Shown: positions 26,385 to 35,666 of the stretch, piece after piece
Layout of the letters: each line of letters starts with the position of its first letter
How positions within the stretch are numbered: position 1 is the stretch's first letter
DNA from: Bacteroidales bacterium
GTDB taxonomy: Bacteria; Bacteroidota; Bacteroidia; Bacteroidales; Muribaculaceae
DNA length: 64,000 bases
Assembly: GCA_014800795.1 (NCBI GenBank)
Contig: JAAVFL010000004.1
Location: forward strand, 186,001-250,000
Direction: 5' to 3'
Made by a program: the position numbers and the translations under genes
Notes under the pieces: model-generated
The model's database searches: none
The model's input: the letters and a program-made list of their open reading frames with translations, nothing else
Told to the model about the DNA's origin: nothing

Positions 26385-28007
26385 TCATTCCCCCTTGAGC
26401 AGTCTGTTATATCGTTCGTCGTCGTTGATAAGTTGAAGTGCCTCGCGATAAACCGGACTCAATACAGGGTTGACAACCTTGAAGTAGGTTGAAGTAGTGA
26501 AAAGATCGCGGCCGATGATGCCCTTTACAACCGTCCGCATCATCAGGGCAGACTTGTCGAACTGTTCGGCGTTATATTTCACGCTGTCGTTTTCACCCAT
26601 CTTTACTATTTCCTGAAGCATGTCGGGGGTTACCTCGAAGTTGTCGATGAATTTCTGTTCGGTGGGGTATGTCTGTTTTAGTTGTTTGCGGTTGTTGTCG
26701 ACATAGGTGAGACTATATCGGTTGATAATCCCTTTGGCTACGAGGTCGCGGTAATAGGGGGTGAACATCGTAGTGTCGATAGGGACGAACTGATCGGGCA
26801 TTATACCTCCGCCTCCGTATACGGGGCGCCTGTTTTTCAAGGTCTCGTATCGCAGTGAGTCGGCGAAGTGTACCGAGTCGGCCGAAGAAAATTCGCCGGC
26901 TTCGTAGCGGTGAAGCATGTCCATGCGGTAGTCGTCTCCCTCGCCTGCCGTGTATGGTTTCTGAATCGAGCGTCCGGAGGGGGTATAGTAGCGCGATATG
27001 GTGAGGCGTATCATTGAGCCGTCCGGTATCGGGAACGGGCGCTGTACGAGCCCCTTTCCGAATGTGCGCCGTCCTACGATCAGGCCGCGGTCGTTGTCCT
27101 GTATGGCACCGGACAGAATTTCGCTTGCTGATGCGCTGTACTGATTTGCCATGATTACGAGCTTACCGTCGCGCATGTCGCCGGCTTTTTCCACAAAATA
27201 TTTGTGTGCTCCCATTTTCGGCGCGTCTGTATAGACTACTAGGTCGCCTTTGTCAAGGAAATGGGATGCGAGTTCGGTGGCCGCGTTGAGGTAGCCTCCG
27301 CCGTTGTCCTCAAGGTCGATGATGAGGTTCTTCATTCCCTGTTTGCGAAGTTCGGCGAGAGCTTTCTGAAACTCTTCGTCTGTGGCTTCCGCGAAGCGTG
27401 ATATGCGTATATATCCGGTTTCGGGGTCTGCCATATAGGATGCGTCGACGCTATATACAGGGATGTCGTCGCGGACGATGTTGAATGTAAGCGGTTCTTC
27501 AACCCCTTTGCGGAGTACTTTCAGTGTCACCTCCGAGCCTTTCGGACCGCGCAGTATTTTCAGTACACGCGAATTGGGGCTCTTGACTCCAGACATAACC
27601 GAGTCGCCTGCCTGAAGGATCCGGTCGCCAGGCAGGATGCCAACCTTTTCAGAAGGTCCGCCGGAAGTGGTCTGTACAACGAATAGTGTGTCGTTGAGCA
27701 TATTGAACTGAATACCGATGCCGCTGAAATTTCCCTCCAGCGGTATGGTTAGTTCTTTCGTCTCCTCAGGGTCGGAGTAAGATGAGTGTGGGTCGAGGGT
27801 CTTGAGCATCGCCACTATCGCTTCTGTCACGATTTTGTTGGCATCGACAGAATCGACATAGTAGGTCTCGATAACCTTTTCCGCAAAACGCAGTTTCTGG
27901 TCGGGTGGCACCTGAGGTGTCTGGTCGTTGTCTGCATTGGTGGTGATGTACTGTGCCGAAGCCATCAGTGCCGCGGCAGCTGCCGCGAATATGAAGAAGC
28001 GTCTCAT
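26385..28007 (-). CDS. S41-family C-terminal processing peptidase
   Basis: 540 residues. An N-terminal signal or anchor (FFIFAAAAAALMASA) is followed by a helical region. The PDZ domain contains GIGIQFNMLNDTLFV and VGILPGDRILQAGD (about 90-160). The S41 core has YIRISRFAEAT, a GGGYLNAA loop, the nucleophile Ser in ANQYSASASEI and the general-base Lys in FGKGLVQ. These periplasmic serine/lysine proteases trim envelope proteins. It lies 43 bases downstream of coaD in the parE-coaD run. Confidence 0.94.
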   Translation of the reverse strand: MRRFFIFAAAAAALMASAQYITTNADNDQTPQVPPDQKLRFAEKVIETYYVDSVDANKIVTEAIVAMLKTLDPHSSYSDPEETKELTIPLEGNFSGIGIQFNMLNDTLFVVQTTSGGPSEKVGILPGDRILQAGDSVMSGVKSPNSRVLKILRGPKGSEVTLKVLRKGVEEPLTFNIVRDDIPVYSVDASYMADPETGYIRISRFAEATDEEFQKALAELRKQGMKNLIIDLEDNGGGYLNAATELASHFLDKGDLVVYTDAPKMGAHKYFVEKAGDMRDGKLVIMANQYSASASEILSGAIQDNDRGLIVGRRTFGKGLVQRPFPIPDGSMIRLTISRYYTPSGRSIQKPYTAGEGDDYRMDMLHRYEAGEFSSADSVHFADSLRYETLKNRRPVYGGGGIMPDQFVPIDTTMFTPYYRDLVAKGIINRYSLTYVDNNRKQLKQTYPTEQKFIDNFEVTPDMLQEIVKMGENDSVKYNAEQFDKSALMMRTVVKGIIGRDLFTTSTYFKVVNPVLSPVYREALQLINDDERYNRLLKGE

Positions 28008-28050
28008 CTCTCTTTGTTTAAATTAGTTGAACTGAATGTTGCGCCCGCAC

Positions 28051-28530
28051 CTATTCTTCCTTATGCGGGGGTGGAACAGGCAGGTAGGGACGTATGTCTG
28101 CCCCATACGAGGCAAGTTCGCGGACTACCGACGAGCTTACCGATGCATAGCAGGGCAATGCATATATTAAAACAGTTTCGATGCCGGAAAGGTTGCGGTT
28201 AATATCTGCAAGTGTGCGCTCATATTCGAAATCGGCGGCGGATCGCACTCCACGCAGCAGGAAGCGGGCTTCTTCCCTGCGTGCGGCTTCAGTGGTAAGG
28301 CAGTCGAATTCAATCACTTTCACACGGTTGTTGCCTGTGTAAATACGTTCGATGGAGTTTTTGCGCTCCTCAACGGGAAGCCAGCCTTTTTTACCGGCAT
28401 TGACACCGATACCTATCACTATGCGGTCGAATATCTCCAGACCGCGGTCGACTATGGACTGATGGCCTATGGTGAAGGGATCGAATGAACCTGCGAAGAG
28501 GGCTATACGTGGTGGACGGGGATTATTCAT
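28051..28530 (-). CDS. coaD: Pantetheine-phosphate adenylyltransferase
   Basis: 159 residues, full length. The adenylyltransferase motifs are AGSFDPFTIGHQSI (T/HxGH, about 13-26), LRGVRSAADFEYE (about 89-101) and SVSSSVVRELASYG (ISSTxVRE-type, about 127-140). It transfers AMP from ATP to 4'-phosphopantetheine, the penultimate step of CoA synthesis. The ATG follows the parE stop directly with no gap, so the two are co-translated. Confidence 0.97.
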   Translation of the reverse strand: MNNPRPPRIALFAGSFDPFTIGHQSIVDRGLEIFDRIVIGIGVNAGKKGWLPVEERKNSIERIYTGNNRVKVIEFDCLTTEAARREEARFLLRGVRSAADFEYERTLADINRNLSGIETVLIYALPCYASVSSSVVRELASYGADIRPYLPVPPPHKEE

Positions 28531-30606
28531 TCAGATATGTTCTATTTCCGAATCATCCTCTACCACAAGATTGTCAATGATAAAGGTCTGGCGGTCGGAG
28601 GTGTTTTTACCCATATAGAATTCGAGAAGTTCCGCCACACCGTCCTCTTTGCGGAGGGTTACGCGGTCGAGGCGCATGTCGGGGCCGATGAAACCGCGGA
28701 ACTCGTCGGGCGAGATTTCTCCGAGACCTTTGAATCGGGTGATTTCTGCGGCTGCTCCGAACCGTTCGATAGCTTTGATGCGTTCTTCGTCGGTGTAGCA
28801 ATATACGGTCGACGGGAGTTCCGGCTGGGTGTCGGAACCGTCGGCTCCGTTGTCCTTACGCGGTCTGGCGGCTTTGCGGCGTCCCGAACGCTTTACGGCG
28901 TTGGCATCGCGAACGCGGAAGAGGGGGGTCTGAAGCACATATACGTGTCCTTTTTTCACCAGATCCGGGAAGAACTGTAGGAAGAATGTGAGCAGCAGCA
29001 GACGTATGTGCATGCCGTCGACATCGGCATCGGTAGCTATTATGACATTGTTGTAGCGCAATCCGTCGATGCCGTCCTCTATGTTGAGAGCGGCTTGCAG
29101 GAGGTTGAATTCCTCGTTTTCATACACAACCTTTCGGGTGAGACCGAAAGAGTTGAGCGGTTTGCCGCGGAGGGAGAATACAGCCTGAGTCTCAACATCG
29201 CGGATTTTGGTTATGGATCCGGATGCGGAGTCGCCCTCGGTGATGAATATAGACGACTGGAGTTTGCGGTCGTTGTCTCCTTTGGTATCGTTGAGGTGTA
29301 TGCGGCAGTCGCGCAGTTTGCTGTTGTGGAGGTTTACTTTTTTTGCGCGTTCGCGGGCAATTTTCGCGATTCCCGACATGGCTTTGCGCTCGCGCTCACT
29401 CTCCTGTATCTTTTTCAGTATCACCTCGGAGGTGTCGAGGTTTTTATGGAGGTAGTTGTCAAGCTCTTTTTTAAGGAAGTCGCTTATGTGTTTCGCCACC
29501 GTCGGGCCGTCCTTACCCATGTCGCGTGAGCCGAGCTTGGTTTTGGTCTGCGATTCGAAAACCGGTTCCTCAACCTTGATGGATACGGCGGCTATCATGC
29601 CGTTGCGTATGTCGGAGTATTCGAAGTTGCGTCCGAAATAGTCTTTGATCGTACGCGACACCGACTCCTTGAAGGCTGCCAGATGGGTGCCCCCCTGGGT
29701 CGTATGCTGTCCGTTGACGAATGAATAATATTCCTCACCGTATTGGTTGGCGTGGGTGATGGCTACCTCGATGTCGTCCCCTTTCAGGTGTATTACCGGA
29801 TAGAGGGGGTCTTTGGTCATATTGGCTTTCAGCAGGTCGAGCAGACCGTCGCGTGAGAGGTAGCGTTTGCCATTGAATATGATCGCCAGCCCGGTGTTGA
29901 GATAGGTGTAGTTTTTCAGCAGTGTGACGATGAACTCATGGTTGAACGAGTAGTCGCGGAATATGGTGTCGTCGGGTGTGAACTCCACGTATGTTCCGTT
30001 CGGTTCGTCGGTTGGTGTATCGCCGGTGGTTTCGATAAGAACTCCCCGTTCGAAGATGGCAGCACGCATCAGTCCGTCGCGGTGCGACCGGATTGTGAAT
30101 GTTGTGCTGAGGGCGTTTACCGCCTTAATGCCCACACCGTTCAGACCTACAGATTTTTTGAAGGCTTTGGAGTCATATTTTGCGCCGGTATTCATCTTCG
30201 AGGCCACGTCGATCAGCTTGCCCAGAGGTATGCCGCGGCCGTAGTCGCGTACGCGTACGGTGCGATCCTCCACATCGACGGTGATATGCTTGCCGTAGCC
30301 CATCATATATTCATCGATGGCGTTGTCGAGCACCTCCTTCAGCAGCACGTATATGCCGTCGTCGTTATACGATCCGTCGCCAAGCTTACCGATGTACATA
30401 CCGGGGCGCAAGCGTATATGTTCGCGCCAATCGAGGGTTTTGATATCGTCTTCGGCATATTCCACGGTGGAAGTGTCGCCGCTTTCCGTGTTGTTGTGAA
30501 GCGTCGGTGCGTCGGATTGCAGGATGTTGCCTGCGGTGGCGTTTGCCGCCGCAGAGGTTGTAACGTTGTTGTCGGGTACGGTTTCGAAGATATTCAGCTC
30601 GTTCAT
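28531..30606 (-). CDS. parE: DNA topoisomerase IV subunit B
   Basis: 691 residues from ATG 30606 ([11 protein letters not shown]). The longer upstream frame is excluded by a promoter at 30666-30697. GHKL ATPase motifs: [35 protein letters not shown]. The TOPRIM part has [10 protein letters not shown] and [19 protein letters not shown] non-conserved N-terminal extension of about 50 residues precedes [16 protein letters not shown], and an insert with [14 protein letters not shown] lies in the TOPRIM domain. It decatenates daughter chromosomes together with ParC, which is not in this window. Confidence 0.94.
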   Translation of the reverse strand: MNELNIFETVPDNNVTTSAAANATAGNILQSDAPTLHNNTESGDTSTVEYAEDDIKTLDWREHIRLRPGMYIGKLGDGSYNDDGIYVLLKEVLDNAIDEYMMGYGKHITVDVEDRTVRVRDYGRGIPLGKLIDVASKMNTGAKYDSKAFKKSVGLNGVGIKAVNALSTTFTIRSHRDGLMRAAIFERGVLIETTGDTPTDEPNGTYVEFTPDDTIFRDYSFNHEFIVTLLKNYTYLNTGLAIIFNGKRYLSRDGLLDLLKANMTKDPLYPVIHLKGDDIEVAITHANQYGEEYYSFVNGQHTTQGGTHLAAFKESVSRTIKDYFGRNFEYSDIRNGMIAAVSIKVEEPVFESQTKTKLGSRDMGKDGPTVAKHISDFLKKELDNYLHKNLDTSEVILKKIQESERERKAMSGIAKIARERAKKVNLHNSKLRDCRIHLNDTKGDNDRKLQSSIFITEGDSASGSITKIRDVETQAVFSLRGKPLNSFGLTRKVVYENEEFNLLQAALNIEDGIDGLRYNNVIIATDADVDGMHIRLLLLTFFLQFFPDLVKKGHVYVLQTPLFRVRDANAVKRSGRRKAARPRKDNGADGSDTQPELPSTVYCYTDEERIKAIERFGAAAEITRFKGLGEISPDEFRGFIGPDMRLDRVTLRKEDGVAELLEFYMGKNTSDRQTFIIDNLVVEDDSEIEHI

Positions 30607-30665
30607 GGTCAGTAGGCCGCGCCTCTTTAGGCTTATGGCTACCTTCCGGAGCCTTTTGCGGCACA

Positions 30666-30697
30666 CAAAGATACAAAAAAATCGCAAGTGTGCCAAA
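30666..30697 (-). promoter_or_regulatory. Promoter of the parE-coaD-S41 protease operon
   Basis: On the minus strand TTTG (30697-30694), 20 bases, TATCTTTG (30673-30666): perfect match and spacing. Confidence 0.8.
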
Positions 30698-30828
30698 CTG
30701 CATATCACATGAGCTGCGGGCGCATCAAAATAGTCGCCGTTGTGGTATTCCCTACTGCTACGCATCTCAGACGATGGTGGCGCTCCGGGCCGGATTCTGC
30801 CGATGCCAGACGGTGCCTGGCTGCAATA

Positions 30829-33312
30829 TCAGATAAATCGTCCTGTCACGCTTTGTGGGGTTGAGGCGACTTCGGCGGGAGTTCCTGTCGCTATGATCCG
30901 TCCGCCGTCATCTCCTCCTCCCGGTCCCATATCGATAATATAATCAGCGTTTCTTATTACGTCGAGATCATGTTCGATCACAATTACGGTTGCTCCAAGT
31001 TCAAGCAGCCGGCTGAAGACTTCTATGAGTTTTCTTACATCGAGCGGGTGCAGACCGATTGTGGGTTCATCGAATACAAAAAGTGTATCGTTTTGCTCGC
31101 GTCCCATTTCTGTGGCGAGTTTCAGTCGCTGGGCTTCTCCTCCCGACAGGCTCGGGGTTGCTTCTCCCAGTGTCAGATAGCCGAGACCGAGATCTTTGAG
31201 TGTGGAGAGACGTGATGATACTGTTTTGTGGGAGAGACACTCTTCAATGGCCTGTTCTATATCCTGGTCCATAAGCTGCGGAAGTGAGACTTCGTGTCTC
31301 TCTGATGCGGGTATCCTTACGGACCAGGCTGTTTTTCCGTAGCGTGAACCTTTGCATTGGGGGCATGGAATATCCACGTCGGGCAGAAACTGGACATCGA
31401 GGCTCACTGTTCCTGTGCCATCGCATACGGGGCAGCGCAGGCTACCCGTATTATACGAGAAGTCTCCGGCTTTGAGATTTCTGCTTTTGGCATCTTTGGA
31501 GCGTCCGAATATTTTGCGTAGTTCGTCATGAATATTCGCATATGTGGCGACTGTGGAGCGTACGTTTGCTCCAATCGGCGTAGAATCGATGAGTTTTACA
31601 TGTTTTATACCCGGGGCGTTTACGGATGTGACATGTGCGGGCATCGGTTTATTATCGACCGCGGCCTGCAGGCCTGGCACGAGGCTCTCGAGCACAAGAG
31701 TGGTCTTGCCGGAGCCGGATACTCCGGTAACCACAGTAAGGCGTCCTTTGGGCACCCGGATTTCAAGCGGCTTTACGGTATGGATTGCCGATGTCGACAT
31801 TTCGATAGTCCCCATGTCGAAGATTTTATCGGGAGAGATTTCCGGCCGGATGCGTTGTTCGCCTTCACCGGCAAGGAATGTTCCTATTTTTGATTCGGGA
31901 TTATGTTCGATCTCGCTGATGGTTCCCTCTGCGATTATATGTCCTCCGTTGGCGCCTGCACCGGGTCCCAGTTCCACAAGCCAGTCGGCATCGCGTAATA
32001 TCTGTGTGTCATGGTCGACAAGCACTATTGAATTGCCGTCTGATATCAGATCGTGCATTACTCCCTTCAGTCCGTTGATGTTGGCGGGATGGAGGCCGAT
32101 GGAGGGTTCGTCGAGTACGTAAAGGATACCTGTGGTGCGGTTACGTACCACACGTGCCAGCTGCATGCGCTGACGCTCGCCTGTCGACAGGGTGGAAGAG
32201 GCTCTGTCGAGGCTCAGGTATCCTAGTCCGAGATCAACCAGCCGTCTGGCTGTCAGAAGAAATGACTCGCCGATGTTGAGAGCCATCTGTCGCATTCCTT
32301 CGGGCAGTGTGGCAGGAACGGATCTTACCCATTCGATTGCTTCTGAAAGTGTCATGGCAGTGGCCTTGTCAAGTCCGATTCCGGTTATAAGCGGAGAGCG
32401 TGCCGCTTCCGATAACCGTGTGCCGTGGCAGCAGGGACATACATCGCTTTTAAGAAATTTCTCTACGCGTTTCATTCCTTTTTCGTCTGTCACCTTTGCC
32501 AATGCGTTTTCAACAGTGTAGACTGCATTGTAATAAGTGAAGTCAAGTTCTCCGGCAGTATCGCTTTTCTTTGCTTTATATAGAATAGTCTTTTTTACGG
32601 CCGGTCCGTTGAAAACTATGTCGCGTTCCTTATCGGTGAGCTGATTGAACGGAACGTCGGTTCTGACACCCATGGCCCGGCATACATCGGTCATAAGCGA
32701 CCACATCAGACTGTTCCATGGGGCCACAGCCCCCTGGTCGATAGAAAGCGATTCGTCAGGAACGAGGGTCGAGCGGTCTACCGTCATTACAATTCCCGTA
32801 CCACCGCATTTCTCGCATGCTCCGGTGCTGTTGAATGCCAATTGCTCGGCTCCGGGGCCGTAGAAATGTGTTCCGCAATTTTCGCATACAAGTTCCTTCT
32901 CGGCAGCGACATCGAGCGATGGAGCGTGATAATGTCCGCATTGGGGGCAGCGGTGGCTTGCCAGACGTGAGAACATCAGACGTAGGCTGTTGAGAAGTTC
33001 CGTTCCGGTTCCGAATGTACTTCTGACCCCCGGGACTCCCGGCCGTTGATGCAGCGCCACGGCCGCGGGTACATGGAGTATCTCATCCACATCAGCCCTT
33101 GCAGCCTGCGAAATGCGTCGGCGGGTGTAGGTCGAGAGGGCCTCGAGGTAACGCCGCGAACCTTCTGCATACAACACTCCCAGAGCAAGGGAGGATTTCC
33201 CCGATCCGGAAACGCCGGCTATGCCGACAATTTTACCCAGGGGAATATCTACATTGATATTCCGCAGATTATGCACTTTCGCACCGCGGATTTCTATTCT
33301 GTCGTTTCTCAT
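30829..33312 (-). CDS. UvrA-like ABC ATPase (UvrA2 class)
   Basis: 827 residues from ATG 33312 (MRNDRIEIRGAKVHNLRN); a 17-codon extension upstream is not family-like. There are two ABC modules: Walker A GVSGSGKSS (about 33-41) and GVSGSGKTT (in the second half), with signature motifs LSTGERQRMQLAR and LSGGEAQRLKLA. Zinc-binding Cys pairs are CPQCGHYH/CENCG, CPCCHG and CPVCDGTG. The length, well under the roughly 940 of UvrA, and the direct path from the N-terminal ABC region to the zinc fingers fit UvrA2, which lacks the UvrB-binding domain. Such paralogues bind damaged DNA and assist tolerance to DNA-damaging drugs. Confidence 0.9.
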   Translation of the reverse strand: MRNDRIEIRGAKVHNLRNINVDIPLGKIVGIAGVSGSGKSSLALGVLYAEGSRRYLEALSTYTRRRISQAARADVDEILHVPAAVALHQRPGVPGVRSTFGTGTELLNSLRLMFSRLASHRCPQCGHYHAPSLDVAAEKELVCENCGTHFYGPGAEQLAFNSTGACEKCGGTGIVMTVDRSTLVPDESLSIDQGAVAPWNSLMWSLMTDVCRAMGVRTDVPFNQLTDKERDIVFNGPAVKKTILYKAKKSDTAGELDFTYYNAVYTVENALAKVTDEKGMKRVEKFLKSDVCPCCHGTRLSEAARSPLITGIGLDKATAMTLSEAIEWVRSVPATLPEGMRQMALNIGESFLLTARRLVDLGLGYLSLDRASSTLSTGERQRMQLARVVRNRTTGILYVLDEPSIGLHPANINGLKGVMHDLISDGNSIVLVDHDTQILRDADWLVELGPGAGANGGHIIAEGTISEIEHNPESKIGTFLAGEGEQRIRPEISPDKIFDMGTIEMSTSAIHTVKPLEIRVPKGRLTVVTGVSGSGKTTLVLESLVPGLQAAVDNKPMPAHVTSVNAPGIKHVKLIDSTPIGANVRSTVATYANIHDELRKIFGRSKDAKSRNLKAGDFSYNTGSLRCPVCDGTGTVSLDVQFLPDVDIPCPQCKGSRYGKTAWSVRIPASERHEVSLPQLMDQDIEQAIEECLSHKTVSSRLSTLKDLGLGYLTLGEATPSLSGGEAQRLKLATEMGREQNDTLFVFDEPTIGLHPLDVRKLIEVFSRLLELGATVIVIEHDLDVIRNADYIIDMGPGGGDDGGRIIATGTPAEVASTPQSVTGRFI

Positions 33313-33612
33313 CTTTTGCGTCGGAGGGGTTAGAACTGACTGCAAAATTACTTTTTTTTTCAAAAAGTTTCTCCCTGGAAATTATCTTATCGACAGCACG
33401 GTGCTATCACATTTCCCGTCAGTAATGCCACTATGTGAACCGCTGCGGCTATACTTCCTACCTTCTCATCCCCTCAGACGAGCAGACAGTGGCCGTGGCA
33501 TAAAATAAATGCCACGGCCACTGTCTGATTCTATTGGGATGAGAACGCTATCCTTGTGTTCTCTATTCCTGCTGCTTGTATTGTTTTTATGTGTCTGGCT
33601 TGGGGGATGATG
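33313..33612. other. Intergenic region between gdhA and the UvrA2 gene
   Basis: It holds a 19-bp inverted repeat (33483-33527) and AT-rich sequence with long T runs near 33350. No gene seen. Confidence 0.5.
33483..33527 (-). terminator. Terminator-like hairpin after gdhA (no U-tract)
   Basis: CAGACAGTGGCCGTGGCAT (33483-33501) pairs perfectly with 33509-33527 around a 7-base A/T loop. No T run follows in either direction. It lies 86 bases after the gdhA stop. Confidence 0.55.
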
Positions 33613-34959
33613 TTATACCACACCCTGTGCCATCATGGCGCGGGCAACCTTGAGGAAGCCGGCGGTGTTGGCTCCGCGAACGTAGTTCACATAGCCGTCT
33701 TCATCGGTACCGTATTTCACACACTGTGTGTGGATGTCGGCCATGATATCGCGCAGGCGGTTGTCGACCTCCTCTGCTGTCCAGTGCATCATCTGGGCGT
33801 TCTGTGCCATTTCAAGGCCGCTCACCGAAACGCCGCCGGCGTTAGCCGCCTTACCGGGGGCATAGAGGATGCGGGCTTTCTGGAATTCGGCGATAGCTTC
33901 GGGGGTGGAGGGCATGTTGGCGCCTTCGCTCACGGCGAAGCATCCTGCTGCGAGAAGGGCACGTGCGTCGTCGCCGTCGAGCTCGTTCTGGGTTGCGGAT
34001 GGCATTGCGATATCCACCTTCTCAACGTGCTTCCAGGGACGTTCACGCGGGAAGTACTTGCAAACATCGGGATGTTTCTCGGCGAATTCCGAGATGCGTC
34101 CGCGATATAGGGTCTTGAGGTCGAAGATCTCCTCGAACTGTTCCTGAGTGATGCCTTCGGGCACTACGATCGAGCCGTCGGAGTCGCTGAAAGAGATAAC
34201 TTTTGCACCGAGCGACAGAAGCTTTTCTGCGGTGTAGAGAGCTACGTTTCCAGAGCCGGAGATCGCCACCCGTTTGTCTTTGACGTCAATATCGCGGGTT
34301 GCGAGCATGTTCTGGAGGAAATATACGTTGCCGTAGCCGGTTGCCTCGGGACGTATGAGCGAACCACCGAAATCGAGACCCTTGCCTGTGAAGGTGCCTG
34401 TGAATTCGCGTGTCATCTTCTTGTACCAGCCGAACATGTAGCCGACCTCACGGCCGCCTACGCCTATATCGCCGGCGGGAACGTCGGTGTCAGGACCGAT
34501 GTGGCGGTAAAGCTCGTTGACGAATGCCTGGCAGAAGCGCATGATCTCCATGTCGCTCTTGCCGCGGGGAGAGAAATCGGAGCCGCCTTTTGCGCCACCC
34601 ATCGCGAGGGTGGTGAGGGAGTTTTTGAATGTCTGCTCGAAAGCGAGAAACTTGAGGATGCTGAGGTTTACCGAAGAGTGGAAGCGGATACCGCCTTTGT
34701 AGGGGCCGATGGCGTTGTTGTGCTGAACGCGATAGCCCATGTTGTTGCGTACGCGGCCGTTGTCGTCAACCCACGAAACGCGGAAAGTGTAGATGCGGTC
34801 GGGGATACAGAGACGTTCAAGCAGATTAACTCTATCGAATGCAGGATACTGTGAATAAACATCGGCGATAGAGTTTACAACCTCTTCAACAGCCTGCAGA
34901 TATTCGGGCTCGTTGGGGAAACGGCTGCGCAGGTCTTCGATAAACAGTTTTACGTCCAT
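33613..34959 (-). CDS. gdhA: NADP-type glutamate dehydrogenase
   Basis: 448 residues from ATG 34959 (MDVKLFIEDLRSRFPNEPEYLQ), the usual hexameric GDH length and start; the longer frame upstream overlaps the promoter. The catalytic segment is PYKGGIRFH, then GGAKGGSDF with the catalytic Lys (about 113-135). DIGVGGREVGYMFG (about 170-183) and the Rossmann motif SGSGNVALYTAEKL (about 240-253) follow. It interconverts 2-oxoglutarate plus ammonia and glutamate, the main ammonia-assimilation route in Bacteroidales. Its leader of about 110 bases contains two nested stems (35023-35075). Confidence 0.97.
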   Translation of the reverse strand: MDVKLFIEDLRSRFPNEPEYLQAVEEVVNSIADVYSQYPAFDRVNLLERLCIPDRIYTFRVSWVDDNGRVRNNMGYRVQHNNAIGPYKGGIRFHSSVNLSILKFLAFEQTFKNSLTTLAMGGAKGGSDFSPRGKSDMEIMRFCQAFVNELYRHIGPDTDVPAGDIGVGGREVGYMFGWYKKMTREFTGTFTGKGLDFGGSLIRPEATGYGNVYFLQNMLATRDIDVKDKRVAISGSGNVALYTAEKLLSLGAKVISFSDSDGSIVVPEGITQEQFEEIFDLKTLYRGRISEFAEKHPDVCKYFPRERPWKHVEKVDIAMPSATQNELDGDDARALLAAGCFAVSEGANMPSTPEAIAEFQKARILYAPGKAANAGGVSVSGLEMAQNAQMMHWTAEEVDNRLRDIMADIHTQCVKYGTDEDGYVNYVRGANTAGFLKVARAMMAQGVV

Positions 34960-35022
34960 AGAAACTTTTTTGTACCTAATTGGAATATATGTTGTATTAT
35001 TGGAGTGTCGGGGCGACAGTTG

Positions 35023-35075
35023 CCGGATTTTACCGGACAGAAGCGGCATTTTGTCCGCTTCTTTGTTAAATCCGG
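35023..35075 (-). promoter_or_regulatory. Nested hairpins in the gdhA leader
   Basis: CCGGATTT (35023-35030) pairs with AAATCCGG (35068-35075). Inside, AGAAGCGG (35039-35046) pairs with CCGCTTCT (35055-35062). The outer strand overlaps the expected transcription start, so only the inner stem is certain to be in the mRNA. No known riboswitch recognised. Confidence 0.35.
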
Positions 35076-35077
35076 TG

Positions 35078-35108
35078 CAAAATTACAAAAATATATTGAG
35101 GCGTCAAG
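35078..35108 (-). promoter_or_regulatory. Promoter of gdhA
   Basis: TAATTTTG on the minus strand (35085-35078) with CTTG 19 bases upstream (35105-35108). Confidence 0.6.
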
Positions 35109-35126
35109 CATTTTGCCAGAAAAATT

Positions 35127-35170
35127 CCGCTATATTCTCCCGCGGGTGGAAAGGCGGGAGAATATAGCGG
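35127..35170 (-). terminator. Intrinsic terminator of the gutted gene
   Basis: CCGCTATATTCTCCCG (35127-35142) pairs perfectly with 35155-35170. On the minus strand the stem is followed by AATTTTTC, giving a U-tract. It ends transcripts coming from 35208 and beyond. Confidence 0.75.
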
Positions 35171-35207
35171 ATTAGTTGCTCTTAGTAAATATGAAGTTAA
35201 TGAGGGG

Positions 35208-35345
35208 TTACTTCATGTGTATGATGGCGGCAGCGGCCGGTGAGCGGAGTATGTATGGGCCGGAAGCGAGAGTCTTCAGGTTGTTCCTGTCGCAGCCGGT
35301 GCGCACGAGAATGCCGGCGGCTGTATATAGACGTCGACCCTCGTT
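35208..35345 (-). pseudogene. Orphan C-terminal tail of a secreted protein
   Basis: A 45-codon open stretch without a start codon encodes RRLYTAAGILVRTGCDRNNL, then LASGPYILRS and a final IIHMK. This is the pattern of Bacteroidales C-terminal sorting tails (xVYxxxGxLVRxxxxxxxLxxGxYIxxxxxxxxK). A terminator follows at 35127-35170 and a promoter lies about 120 bases upstream (35465-35494), but no intact coding region joins them. I read it as a gene whose body has been deleted. Confidence 0.45.
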
Positions 35346-35464
35346 TCAGTGTCGGCGAATATTGCGCTGACGCTTAGGAATCTTCACGCCTTTTCAAAAT
35401 GTAGTTCCCCTGCCAAAAACCATCATAATTATCGGACGGCCCCCGATCGGCATGAGAATTTGCG

Positions 35465-35494
35465 CAAAGATATAAAAAATGTGTGATATGCAAA
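35465..35494 (-). promoter_or_regulatory. Orphan promoter facing the C-terminal tail remnant
   Basis: On the minus strand TTTG (35494-35491), 18 bases, TATCTTTG (35472-35465). No intact gene follows before the terminator at 35127. Confidence 0.6.
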
Positions 35495-35533
35495 AAAATA
35501 AGAGGTTTAAAGAATGAGAAGTAAGGAGGAGGG

Positions 35534-35565
35534 TTTGGAAATGGAGGGAAAAAGTTGTAAATTTG
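35534..35565 (+). promoter_or_regulatory. Promoter of efp
   Basis: TTTG (35534-35537), 20 bases, TAAATTTG (35558-35565): near-ideal. It gives a leader of about 95 bases. Confidence 0.75.
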
Positions 35566-35666
35566 CATGTTAATTCGTAAGCATTTGTGCGTCGTCTGTA
35601 GCGGGCGAAGTGCTAATGTGTCTGTGTGAGAAATAATTACATAAAAATATATAAGTAAAAACCACT

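Noticed and set aside
29938-30615. 225-codon plus-strand frame antisense to parE
   Set aside because: Covers the ATPase domain of parE; composition is that of a shadow frame.
34960-35077. Riboswitch in the gdhA leader
   Set aside because: Nested stems exist but no conserved core of a known riboswitch (for example the glutamine or glycine classes) is recognisable.
35374-35568. 64-codon minus-strand frame upstream of the sorting-tail remnant
   Set aside because: Its start half is Pro/Phe-rich low complexity and lies upstream of the promoter at 35465-35494; only its last 20 codons look coding-like, so it is not called as a gene.
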